DNA from: Phycisphaerales bacterium
Lineage (GTDB): Bacteria; Planctomycetota; Phycisphaerae; WQYP01
Assembly (NCBI GenBank): GCA_027313145.1
Contig: DAHVEJ010000007.1
Location: 12,225 to 52,109 of the forward strand
DNA length: 39,885 nucleotides
Direction of reading: 5' to 3'
The position numbers were made by a program, and so were the translations under genes. The notes under the pieces were generated by a model that saw nothing but the letters and a program-made list of their open reading frames with translations, made no database searches and was not told where the DNA came from. Below, piece after piece: positions 9,355 to 18,035 of this stretch. Every line of letters starts with the position of its first letter. Within the stretch, counting starts at the first letter, position 1.

Positions 9355-10541
9355 CTGCCAAGGACACGCCTATCGGCGAATTACCAGGGCCGGCGGCGCA
9401 CCTGATGGCGCAGCATCATGCCGGGGGGGAAAGGCCTTTTCTTTCGTGGCCCGTGGCGCGGAAGGAATTTTATCAAACGATCAGTGTGTCGATGCTCCTG
9501 CCCCTGTTGTGGGGGGTTGCGGTATTTGGATTCCGCGCTGCGGTACTTATTTTGGCCACCCTGGCGGCGGCAGTTATCACGCACTATTTATTAGCGCGGT
9601 TTACCATGCGCGGCAAACTGCTAACGTGGAATCATACGCTGGCGTATGCGATGGTTGCCTCGGGCCTGACCGCGCCACTGCTGCCCTGGTATTGGGCACC
9701 GGTGATGGGGGCAAGCATGGTGCTGCTCATTTGGATTGCCGGCTTGCCGGGGAAACAACGCTTTCATATTGCTTTGTTGGCACCTCTGGCTCTAACCGCG
9801 ATACTGCTGCCCGCCGGACGCTGGCCGGTGCTGGTGTTAGATCATCTGACGATCGGCGATATTGATAAGTCCATACCGACACAAATATATCGCTGGCCAA
9901 AGCGATCACCGGGCCGAGGCGTCGATGCGGTACTGTTGCCGCGGCCCGAACAGGTTATTCAACACGCATTAGGGAAAATTGCCGGTAATCCGGCGGGGTT
10001 TCAAGCCCACATTGCGTTACAAAATATGTTCGCCATGAATTTGCCATCGCCACCGACGCTGCTGTTGGGTGGCGTTCCGGGGCGCATTGGGACGGTGGGC
10101 ATTTTCGCCATTATAATTGCTGGATTGTATTTGTCGTATCGGCACATTATGCCGCCGGATGAGTCGGCATTATTTTTAATTGCCGTGTTGATCGGGTTAA
10201 TTTTTGGGCCGCTGTCACCGCGCGTGCTGCACCATGAATTTTGGCAAAGTATCGGCGGGTTGTGGTATCTTCCACCGGAAAGATCCATCGCCTTATTATT
10301 TTATGAAGTGTGCAGTTCGGATTTTATCTTTGCGTCGGTATTCATTTTGGCGCTGCCCGGCACATTGCCCATCGAACCGCTGGCTCGGAAAGTGTTTTTA
10401 GTGCTGGCGGGATTGGCCGCCGCATTGTTGCATCGGATTGCCATACCGCTGCCGCCGGCGACCGTTGCGTTGCTGCTGTTACAGCCGATCTCCCCGGCCT
10501 TGGATATGCTGCTGCACCGCCGATCTTGGCTGCTTAATTGA
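9351..10541 (+). CDS. Divergent RnfD/NqrB-like membrane protein
   Basis: Multiple TM segments, translationally coupled to the RnfC-like gene; GGVPGRIGTVGIFAIIIAGLYLSYRHI matches RnfD-type GSTPGSIGETS...LLGGLYLLYR pattern. Confidence 0.75.
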   Translation: MTAKDTPIGELPGPAAHLMAQHHAGGERPFLSWPVARKEFYQTISVSMLLPLLWGVAVFGFRAAVLILATLAAAVITHYLLARFTMRGKLLTWNHTLAYAMVASGLTAPLLPWYWAPVMGASMVLLIWIAGLPGKQRFHIALLAPLALTAILLPAGRWPVLVLDHLTIGDIDKSIPTQIYRWPKRSPGRGVDAVLLPRPEQVIQHALGKIAGNPAGFQAHIALQNMFAMNLPSPPTLLLGGVPGRIGTVGIFAIIIAGLYLSYRHIMPPDESALFLIAVLIGLIFGPLSPRVLHHEFWQSIGGLWYLPPERSIALLFYEVCSSDFIFASVFILALPGTLPIEPLARKVFLVLAGLAAALLHRIAIPLPPATVALLLLQPISPALDMLLHRRSWLLN

Positions 10542-10619
10542 ACAAAAGCCTTAAAAGGGAGCAAGTTTTCATTTCCAGATACTTCATAAATACGAATATT
10601 CTAAAAAGTGATAAAAAAA

Positions 10620-10649
10620 GTTATCGGAAACAATTATTGATCCGATAAC
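10620..10649. repeat. 9-bp perfect inverted repeat (GTTATCGGA-N12-TCCGATAAC)
   Basis: Seen directly between the rnfD-like gene and the LOV/GGDEF/EAL gene; A7 on its left side gives a minus-strand terminator-like T tract. Confidence 0.75.
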
Positions 10650-10979
10650 AAAAATGACGGCTAGAATGGGAGTAGTTGATTCGTGCCGAGCGGCATATAT
10701 TGCAAGTCGTAAGAAACCTGCCGTCGTTCGGGACAATCAGATGCGGCGTGCGGAGGATACAATTGGAAATATCTCGTTTTGAAGTTTGCGCGCGTTTTTG
10801 CGGCGAAAGTTAAATGAAAACGGGATGGAATTCCCGAACAAGACGCCGGCTAATCGCCGAAAAGTAGAAGACGTGTCGGATTTTGTAATCCCGGAAGTTG
10901 GCTGGCGGCATGATTTTTCCACCTTGCGGCAGATACAGGCCACATGTTTTTGTTGCGAGGTACCGCTTGAGGACAAGGC

Positions 10980-13088
10980 ATGGGAATAATCAATGATCTG
11001 CAGGACCGGGCCGCCGGCGAGAGTGATATATTCCTGCAAATATTTAATCAAAGTCCGGCCATCGAGTATCTTTTGGACCCCGAGAACGGTCGTATCGTTG
11101 ACGCTAATAATGCCGCGTGCACCTTTTGGGGTTGGTCGCGCGAGCAATTGCGCACGATGCACATCTGGGATATAAACATTGCGGGTCAGAAGACCTTGGA
11201 GCGGCAGTTCACTGACACGAAATCCGGTGTCACGAAGTTTTTTATCAATCAGCATCGCATTGCATCCGGGCAGATTCGGGATGTAGAAGTTTATGCCCAT
11301 CCGATTATCCTTAAAGGCCATCAGGTTAATCTGATTATTGCCCATGACGTCACGGATCGCCGACGGGCGGAAGAATCGCTTCGCTTGGCGCAACGGGCTT
11401 TGGACGCCGCAACCATCGGCATATTAATTGCCGATGCGCAACAGCCGGACATGCCGATTACCTATGTCAACCCGACGTTTGAAAAGACGACGGGGTACTG
11501 TCAGGCGGAAGTACTTGGCCGTAATTGTCGCTTTCTACAAGGCCCACAACGGGATCAACCGGGACTTGATGAATTAAGATCAGCTTTAAAAGAAGGGCGC
11601 AGTTGCGAAGTGATTCTCCAGAACTATAAGAAAGACGGTACTATGTTCTGGAATCAACTGCACATTGCACCACTGCGTAATGAAGCCGGGGTGGTCACTC
11701 ATTTCGTCGGTGCGCAAAAGGACGTTTCAGATCAAATAGCGGCCAACGCCCGCATTGAGCAACTGGCTTATTATGATCCGTTAACTGAATTGCCCAATCG
11801 ACGGTTATTTCTGGATCGGTTGGCGGCCTGTGTAGCCGTATCGCAAAGAAGTAACGTATTTGGCGCGGTGGTATGTATTGATCTGGATAACTTTAAGAAT
11901 CTTAACGATGCTGCGAGCCATGAGGTCGGCGATGATCTTTTGCGTGAAATGGGCCAGCGACTCAAGCTATCCCTGCGGCAGCAGGACACGATCAGTCGGC
12001 AAGGCGGAGATGAATTTGTCCTGCTGCTTCCGGCATTATCCGACAATTCTGAAATTTCCGCCAATATGGTACAAGGCGCGATCACGCGAATCCAAAAAGC
12101 GATTTCCGAGCCTGTGGTGCTGGGAAATTTTCAGCATCACATTACGGCGAGCATCGGTGTGGCGCTGTTTCCCAAGGGAGTGGAATCCGCATCGGATTTA
12201 CTCAAGCAGGCGGATACGGCCATGTACCGGGCTAAAGCCACCGGACGTAACAGCGTGTGTTACTTTGAACCCGCCATGCAGGCCGCGGTTAGCGCGCGGC
12301 TTACGCTTGAGCAGGATTTGCGCCAAGCCATGGAACGCGAGGATTTTCGCATGTTCCTGCAAGGGCAGGTCAATGCGTCAGGGAAAATTATTGGTGCTGA
12401 GGCGTTAATCCGGTGGCACAATAAAGAAGGGGGGCTGATTTCTCCCATGGCGTTTATTCCTGTGGCGGAAGATACGGGATTGATTATTCCCATGGGAACA
12501 TGGATGCTTAGACAAGCGTGCCGGACAATTAAAAAATTAGAGCAGGCGGGCAGGCCCATTCGTATCTCCGTCAATGTCAGCCCGCGGCAATTTCGCGGGC
12601 CGGATTTTCGAGATTGCGTGGCGATGGTTCTGCAGGAAACCGGCGCTAATCCCAATTTGTTAACGCTGGAGATTACGGAGGCGGTCGTTTTTGATAATCT
12701 TAATGAAGCAATTGCAAAAATGCAGCAGCTTAAGGCGCTGGGCGTGCACTTTTCAATCGATGATTTCGGCACAGGTTATTCATCGCTGGCGTATTTGAAG
12801 AAATTGCCGCTTACTGAATTGAAAATTGATAAAAGTTTTATCCAGGACGCCCCGACGGATATGAATGATGCGTCACTGGTTGAAGCGATTCTGGCGGTCG
12901 CCACCCATCATGGGCTGCAAGTCGTCGCCGAAGGCGTGGAAACCCTCGAGCATGTTGATTTCCTCAAAGAACGCGGCTGCCCGCTGTTTCAAGGGTATTA
13001 TTTTGGCCGCCCCATTTCGGGCGAGGAATTTGTGCAGAAGGTATTAAGTCAGCCAACTGAGAATGTCTACACGGCTCCAAAAATGTGA
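10980..13088 (+). CDS. PAS-LOV-GGDEF-EAL sensory c-di-GMP cyclase/phosphodiesterase
   Basis: LOV motif GRNCRFLQG with KKDGTMFWNQLHIAP and FVGAQKDVS; GGDEF (SRQGGDEFVLLLP); EAL (GAEALIRWHN, DDFGTGYSSLAYLKKLP). Confidence 0.93.
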   Translation: MGIINDLQDRAAGESDIFLQIFNQSPAIEYLLDPENGRIVDANNAACTFWGWSREQLRTMHIWDINIAGQKTLERQFTDTKSGVTKFFINQHRIASGQIRDVEVYAHPIILKGHQVNLIIAHDVTDRRRAEESLRLAQRALDAATIGILIADAQQPDMPITYVNPTFEKTTGYCQAEVLGRNCRFLQGPQRDQPGLDELRSALKEGRSCEVILQNYKKDGTMFWNQLHIAPLRNEAGVVTHFVGAQKDVSDQIAANARIEQLAYYDPLTELPNRRLFLDRLAACVAVSQRSNVFGAVVCIDLDNFKNLNDAASHEVGDDLLREMGQRLKLSLRQQDTISRQGGDEFVLLLPALSDNSEISANMVQGAITRIQKAISEPVVLGNFQHHITASIGVALFPKGVESASDLLKQADTAMYRAKATGRNSVCYFEPAMQAAVSARLTLEQDLRQAMEREDFRMFLQGQVNASGKIIGAEALIRWHNKEGGLISPMAFIPVAEDTGLIIPMGTWMLRQACRTIKKLEQAGRPIRISVNVSPRQFRGPDFRDCVAMVLQETGANPNLLTLEITEAVVFDNLNEAIAKMQQLKALGVHFSIDDFGTGYSSLAYLKKLPLTELKIDKSFIQDAPTDMNDASLVEAILAVATHHGLQVVAEGVETLEHVDFLKERGCPLFQGYYFGRPISGEEFVQKVLSQPTENVYTAPKM

Positions 13089-13245
13089 GCATCCGCCGGA
13101 AATCAACTGCTTGGCGCGGCATGATCGAAGCCCCCCCCATCATATTAACACTTTTGCGAATATCATAAATTCAAATACGCTTTTAACTTCGTCAGAATTG
13201 GCATAGAATATCGTGTTGGATAACCAGCATAAGGTTGGTTGCGCA

Positions 13246-14310
13246 ATGAAAGGGACCGCTGGAATGACCGGCTCACCGGAAGTATTTGATTTGACGATTA
13301 TCGGCGGCGGTCCGGTGGGGCTGTATGCCGCGTATTATGCGGGTTTGCGACAGATGAAAACCAAAATCATCGATTCGCTGGATCAATTGGGCGGCCAATT
13401 GGCCACGCTATACCCGGAAAAATATATTTATGATGTTGCCGGATTTCCCAGGGTTATTGCCCGCGATCTGGTCAAAAACCTCATGGAACAGGGATTGCAA
13501 TATCATCCTTCCGTGCATCTATCAGAAACGGTAAAAACGCTCAAACGCCATGAATCCATGGATTGCTACATTGTCGGCTCAGAGCATGCGGAACATTATA
13601 CCAAAACCCTGCTGATCTGTGCGGGAGCGGGCGCTTTTCAGCCCCGTAAAGTCACGCTTCCCAATGCCGCAGAATGGGAAAATAGAGGCATTTATTATGC
13701 GGTTTCTTCAAAACAGGCCTTTGCCGGCAAGCGACTGTTGATCATCGGCGGCGGGGATTCAGCCTTGGATTGGGCGATGAATCTGCATGGGACGGCATCG
13801 CATATTTCCATTATTCACCGTCGCAATCAGTTTCGGGCGCATGAAGACAGTGTTTCCAAGGTTTTGGCGTTGGGCGTGCCAATATTAACATTTTGGGAAT
13901 TAAAAGAGCTGGTAATAGCCGATAATGTTTTAAAGGGTGCCGTTCTGGTCAATAACCAGAGTCAGGAAGAGCGGACAATATCTGTTGACGCCATACTTCC
14001 GCAACTCGGTTTTATCAGTTCACTGGGCGCTATTAAAAATTGGCCTATCAAGCAGGAAGGCCAATCCATTCTGGTCAACCAGCAGATGGAGACCAATATG
14101 AAAGGGATTTTTGCAGCCGGGGATGTTGCTGGATTTTCCGGCAAGCTCAAGCTGATCGCCACAGGATTTGGCGAGGCGGCTACCGCCGTAAATTACGCGA
14201 AAATTCAACTTGACCCGAAAGCCAAGGCATTCCCGGGGCACAGCAGTGAAATGGGCCCCCAAGCCATGACTACCATTGCTGATCCGCAGCAATCTGTAAC
14301 TGTGCAATGA
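13246..14310 (+). CDS. Thioredoxin-reductase-like ferredoxin-NADP(+) reductase
   Basis: FDLTIIGGGPVGLYAAYYAGLR, LLIIGGGDSALDWAMNL, GIFAAGDVAGFSGKLKLIATGFGEAATAVN; no CxxC redox pair as in TrxB, consistent with the YumC-type FNR. Confidence 0.85.
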   Translation: MKGTAGMTGSPEVFDLTIIGGGPVGLYAAYYAGLRQMKTKIIDSLDQLGGQLATLYPEKYIYDVAGFPRVIARDLVKNLMEQGLQYHPSVHLSETVKTLKRHESMDCYIVGSEHAEHYTKTLLICAGAGAFQPRKVTLPNAAEWENRGIYYAVSSKQAFAGKRLLIIGGGDSALDWAMNLHGTASHISIIHRRNQFRAHEDSVSKVLALGVPILTFWELKELVIADNVLKGAVLVNNQSQEERTISVDAILPQLGFISSLGAIKNWPIKQEGQSILVNQQMETNMKGIFAAGDVAGFSGKLKLIATGFGEAATAVNYAKIQLDPKAKAFPGHSSEMGPQAMTTIADPQQSVTVQ

Positions 14311-14355
14311 GTTGGTCGTTTGGTATAACGGTCAGCAAGCTCAGGATGAGCGACA

Positions 14356-15243
14356 ATGAAGAAAAGGACAGCACAAAAATTGAACTTCAAAGGCCTTACA
14401 ACCTTTAAATTGCTGGGCGTGGTACTGCTTGCCGGGTCCTTGCTGTCGGTCTGGCCGGGATGCAAGGACGGATCAACCGGTTCCGCATCAGCGCCCAACC
14501 GTGACGGCAGGGTGCGGCCCGTAGCATTGGAAGCCCTGCCGCTGAAAGCTTCGCGACATGCCATGACCAATCCGTTGGCGGCAGAGGTCTGGAAAGATGC
14601 GCAATGGTTCAGATTGGCCAAGGAGCGATCATCCCGGATCGCCGGCGCGCACACCAAAATTGCGGCGGTATTCACGCCTGCGGATCTATATATCGCAATC
14701 GTCGCAACCGGACCCTATCAGGCGGTAGGCAAAGTGCCGACGGATCAGCTCTGGAAGCAAGACTGTTCAGAAATATGGCTCGATACGTCACGGAAACAGA
14801 ACGGCACGAATTTCTTTGAGTTGGTCGTATCTCCAACAGGCCGCACCCACGGCGTGTGGCATCGGTCTTCCACCGCACCGACGCCCACATCGTCGGGTGC
14901 ACCGGATTTGAATCATCCGTATGGCCTGATTCCATGGAATATTCAAGGCCTTCGCGTGAAAATTGGGACAGGCTCCTGGCGCGGCCGCAACGCGGCAACG
15001 GCCGTAGTAAAAATCCCGATTGCCGGACTTCCCAAGCCCTTGCGGTTTATCAGTAAATCCGGCGGCCGATTCCGCGTGAATGTGTTACGGTATATTTGGA
15101 GCGCCAGTCCTGGCGGCCGACGGCGGCTGGTCCAATACAGCTTGTTCCCCGTGCCGCCTGAGGCACAGGCTTTTGCCCCCTACCTCATGGGGCGCTTGGC
15201 CTTGATTTCTTCGAGCGACGCAAATTTGGCGATGCGGCGGTAA
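14356..15243 (+). CDS. Lipoprotein with CBM9-like carbohydrate-binding domain
   Basis: Lipobox-like SVWPGC; IAAVFTPADLYIAIVATG and DQLWKQDCSEIWLD resemble the CBM9-like fold. Confidence 0.6.
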   Translation: MKKRTAQKLNFKGLTTFKLLGVVLLAGSLLSVWPGCKDGSTGSASAPNRDGRVRPVALEALPLKASRHAMTNPLAAEVWKDAQWFRLAKERSSRIAGAHTKIAAVFTPADLYIAIVATGPYQAVGKVPTDQLWKQDCSEIWLDTSRKQNGTNFFELVVSPTGRTHGVWHRSSTAPTPTSSGAPDLNHPYGLIPWNIQGLRVKIGTGSWRGRNAATAVVKIPIAGLPKPLRFISKSGGRFRVNVLRYIWSASPGGRRRLVQYSLFPVPPEAQAFAPYLMGRLALISSSDANLAMRR

Positions 15244-15381
15244 TTTCGGACGCAATTGTGCCGGACAGCCGTAATTTCTTGCGGTGATTTAGTACCGAGC
15301 TTTTTTAACTTCTCAAAGTATTATTCCATCCACTATGATATTGCCGGCCCGGTAAGAAGAATTGATATCTGGAGTTCTCCT

Positions 15382-16350
15382 ATGCCCGTCATTGACATGC
15401 CCATGGAAAAACTGGCAACCTATAGCGGACGCAATCCGCGCCCGACTGATTTTGATGCCTACTGGAGTCAGGCGCTGGGGGAAATGAAAGCGGTAAAACC
15501 CGACGTGGAATTACGCCCGGCGGAATTTCATGCACCGCACGTGGACTGCTTTGATATGTACTTCACCGGTGTTGGGGGGGCGCGTATACATGTTAAGTTT
15601 CTTCAACCAAAACACCGGACCATCGATACCAAACTGCCTGCCATCTGCATGTTTCACGGCTATTCCGGTCATGCCGGTGACTGGACTGAGAAACTTGCCT
15701 GGGCGGGAGCGGGTTACATTGTGGCGGCCATGGATTGCCGGGGCCAGGGGGGATATTCCGAAGATATTACCCCGGTGCGCGGCACGACGCATCGTGGGCA
15801 TATTGTTCGCGGATTAAGTGACCCGGACCCGCAGAAATTACTGTTTCGATCTATTTATCTTGATACTGCCGAGCTTGCCGGAATTTTGCTGGCGATGCCG
15901 CAGGTGGATGCGACGCGGGTCTACGCCATGGGCGGGTCACAAGGCGGCGGTCTGACGCTGGCGTGCGCGGCGTTGGAGCCGCGTATTGCCAAAGCGGCCC
16001 CGCAGTATCCATTTTTGTGCGATTATCAGAGAGTATGGGAAATGGATCTGGCCAAAGACGCCTACGTAGAACTCCAGACCTTTTTCCGCCAGCATGATCC
16101 CCGGCATCTGCGCGAACAGGAGATATTTTGCCGATTAGGCTATATCGACTGTCAGCATCTGGCACCGCGGATCAAAGCCAGAACACTCATGGCCATCGGT
16201 TTAATGGACACAATATGCCCGCCATCCACGCAATTCGCCGCCTACAACAAAATGACCTGTGAAAAGCGAACCGCCATTTACCCCGATTTCGCCCATGAGG
16301 TGCTCCCGGGTTGGTATGATCTGGTGTTCGATTTTTTCACCAACCAGTAG
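15382..16350 (+). CDS. CE7-family acetyl xylan esterase / cephalosporin-C deacetylase-like
   Basis: MPMEKLATYSGRNPRPTDFDAYW, RGQGGYSEDI, GGSQGGG nucleophile elbow, GLMDTICPPSTQFAAYN, and FAHE catalytic His. Confidence 0.9.
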   Translation: MPVIDMPMEKLATYSGRNPRPTDFDAYWSQALGEMKAVKPDVELRPAEFHAPHVDCFDMYFTGVGGARIHVKFLQPKHRTIDTKLPAICMFHGYSGHAGDWTEKLAWAGAGYIVAAMDCRGQGGYSEDITPVRGTTHRGHIVRGLSDPDPQKLLFRSIYLDTAELAGILLAMPQVDATRVYAMGGSQGGGLTLACAALEPRIAKAAPQYPFLCDYQRVWEMDLAKDAYVELQTFFRQHDPRHLREQEIFCRLGYIDCQHLAPRIKARTLMAIGLMDTICPPSTQFAAYNKMTCEKRTAIYPDFAHEVLPGWYDLVFDFFTNQ

Positions 16351-16700
16351 CGCATTGGAAGTTTGAAATCTGGAATGTGAGATTCCATGGGCTGGGCCGT
16401 GCGGCGCGATTTTTTCCACCTTCCTGAATTGCGTGCTGTAGCTCATGCTCTTGATAAGATCGTCCATCCCTCACCCCGCCGAATCCGCCCCGTTCGCCCC
16501 TGCAGAACTCGCGTGCCATATCACGACGAGCGTCGGTGCGCTGTGCCATGCGGGAATCGGCGGCGGTGCCCGGCCACGGCAGCCGTCACCTTGGCGTATC
16601 ATTCGTCACGGCTGGGCGTGGCAATTTTTCCGGGCAAGGGCAGAAATTTGCTAATGGAGGCCTAAATTCAGGGCTGAGTCTTGGTCTCCACAAAGCAAAG

Positions 16701-16718
16701 GCGGGTGAGGACACCCGC
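16701..16718. repeat. REP-like palindrome GCGGGTG-AGGA-CACCCGC
   Basis: Perfect 7-bp stem with 4-nt loop in non-coding DNA. Confidence 0.6.
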
Positions 16719-16863
16719 GGTCCCAGGGATGCCCGGAAAAATTACCACACCCTCACGGCTGCCAAAATTGTCACATGCTTGTATTTTTGCCCTGTTCTGT
16801 TAAGCTATGGAGCTGTGTATTTGCCGGAAAATCCGGTTGGCGCTTGGCACGGAGTGTGCGGTT

Positions 16864-17148
16864 ATGTCATTAGATCGAAGCCTTAAAGGTAAAAGCACGT
16901 TGGAACGTCATCGTAATGTTCTAAAGAGAGCAGAGCGCATTGACATGCTTGAAGATAACGATAAATGGAGTGAGGCCAAGTCCAGCGTGTACAACCTGCC
17001 CAAGGTTGCCCATCGCAAGGCTGTAGCCGCTAAGAAGCCTCCCAAGGCTGAAGCCGCCGGCGCAACCGCTACTGCACCAGGCGCCGCACCGGCCGCTGCG
17101 GCCGCTGCCACCACTGCGGCGGCGACTACTGCAAAAGGCAAGAAATAG
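16864..17148 (+). CDS. PVC 'small basic protein' (TIGR04137-like) with Ala/Pro/Thr-rich C-terminal extension
   Basis: MSLDRSLKGKSTLERHRNVLKRAERIDMLEDNDKWSEAKSSVYNLPKV matches the remembered SLK-RHRNVLKRAERI-KW-LPKV family signature; tail AATAPGAAPAAAAAATTAAATTAKGKK. Confidence 0.85.
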   Translation: MSLDRSLKGKSTLERHRNVLKRAERIDMLEDNDKWSEAKSSVYNLPKVAHRKAVAAKKPPKAEAAGATATAPGAAPAAAAAATTAAATTAKGKK

Positions 17149-17286
17149 TCTGGCGCGAAGTCTGCCGTTGCGGTGGAATATTCCCTTTCAAGGCTACGGA
17201 CTGCCCGCGATTTAACCCAAGGGCCTTGGTTCTATCCGTCAGCACTACGGGCCCCCCAACGCAGGACATGGAAGGGGCGGCTGTTT

Positions 17287-17946
17287 ATGGCTCGCAGGTC
17301 CACGTCAACAAGCAATGCCTTTCAGCCGGGAACGCTGATATTTGCCGCCCTTTGCCTGCTGGCGGGTATCTGGCTGGGCCATTTGCGAAATCATACGCCG
17401 TCCAGTCATCCGCAAGCCGATAGTTCTCTAAAGGTTTTCTTCTCTCCGGATGGCGGTGCCACGCGTGAGCTGGTGCATCTGATTGATACCGCCGGAAAAA
17501 GTGTGGAAGTTCAAGCCTACAGCTTTACCAGCAAGCCCATTATCAAAGCCCTGATTCGCGCCAAGCAACGCGGGGTAGATGTTGAAATCATCCTGGATCG
17601 CTCCAATGTGGAGCGGAAAAATTATCGTACCCATACCTATCGCCGCCTCATCAGCCCAGGCCTTGACGCCGTATATACCGCGGGAATTCCCACGTATATT
17701 GACGACCGTTATCTGATCGCACATAACAAAGTCATGATCATTGATGACCGCATGATCATCACGGGAAGTTTCAACTTCAGCTATGCCGCCGCCCATTTCA
17801 ACGCGGAGAATATGCTGGTAATAAAAAATATTCCCGCCTTGGTCAGTCGTTATCAGAAAAATTTTGAATTTCATGAAAAAACCAGCCAACGCTATAAACC
17901 GGGACTGGTTCTGGAGCACCAGTTCCATTTTCCGCGCTACAATTGA
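17287..17946 (+). CDS. Single-HKD phospholipase D-like nuclease, membrane-anchored or exported
   Basis: HNKVMIIDDRMIITGSFNFS (HxKx4D motif); N-terminal hydrophobic segment LIFAALCLLAGIWLGH; RBS-like GGAAGGGG. Confidence 0.85.
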   Translation: MARRSTSTSNAFQPGTLIFAALCLLAGIWLGHLRNHTPSSHPQADSSLKVFFSPDGGATRELVHLIDTAGKSVEVQAYSFTSKPIIKALIRAKQRGVDVEIILDRSNVERKNYRTHTYRRLISPGLDAVYTAGIPTYIDDRYLIAHNKVMIIDDRMIITGSFNFSYAAAHFNAENMLVIKNIPALVSRYQKNFEFHEKTSQRYKPGLVLEHQFHFPRYN

Positions 17947-18035
17947 ACAACCGTTTGGAAACCCGCCATCAGGTGGGGTAAAATAACGGGCTTGCTTATG
18001 GAGCGAAATTCAGCTCTGGCAGGCCGGAGAAATCC

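Noticed and set aside
10786-10989. 67-aa plus-strand ORF upstream of the LOV gene
   Set aside because: Possible leader peptide, but no RBS or homology that I can recognise; the LOV gene has its own GAGGA RBS.
10737-11393. 218-aa minus-strand ORF near the inverted repeat
   Set aside because: Overlaps the PAS/LOV gene start antisense and shows no domain signature, so I did not assign the minus-strand terminator-like repeat to it.
8269-13088. RnfCD-like pair and LOV/GGDEF/EAL gene as one light-driven redox operon
   Set aside because: A gap of about 440 bp with its own inverted repeat and likely promoter separates them; same strand alone is not enough evidence.
16387-16665. 92-aa ORF between esterase and small basic protein
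   Set aside because: Arg/Pro/Cys-rich, multiple overlapping frames, no motif; probably non-coding.
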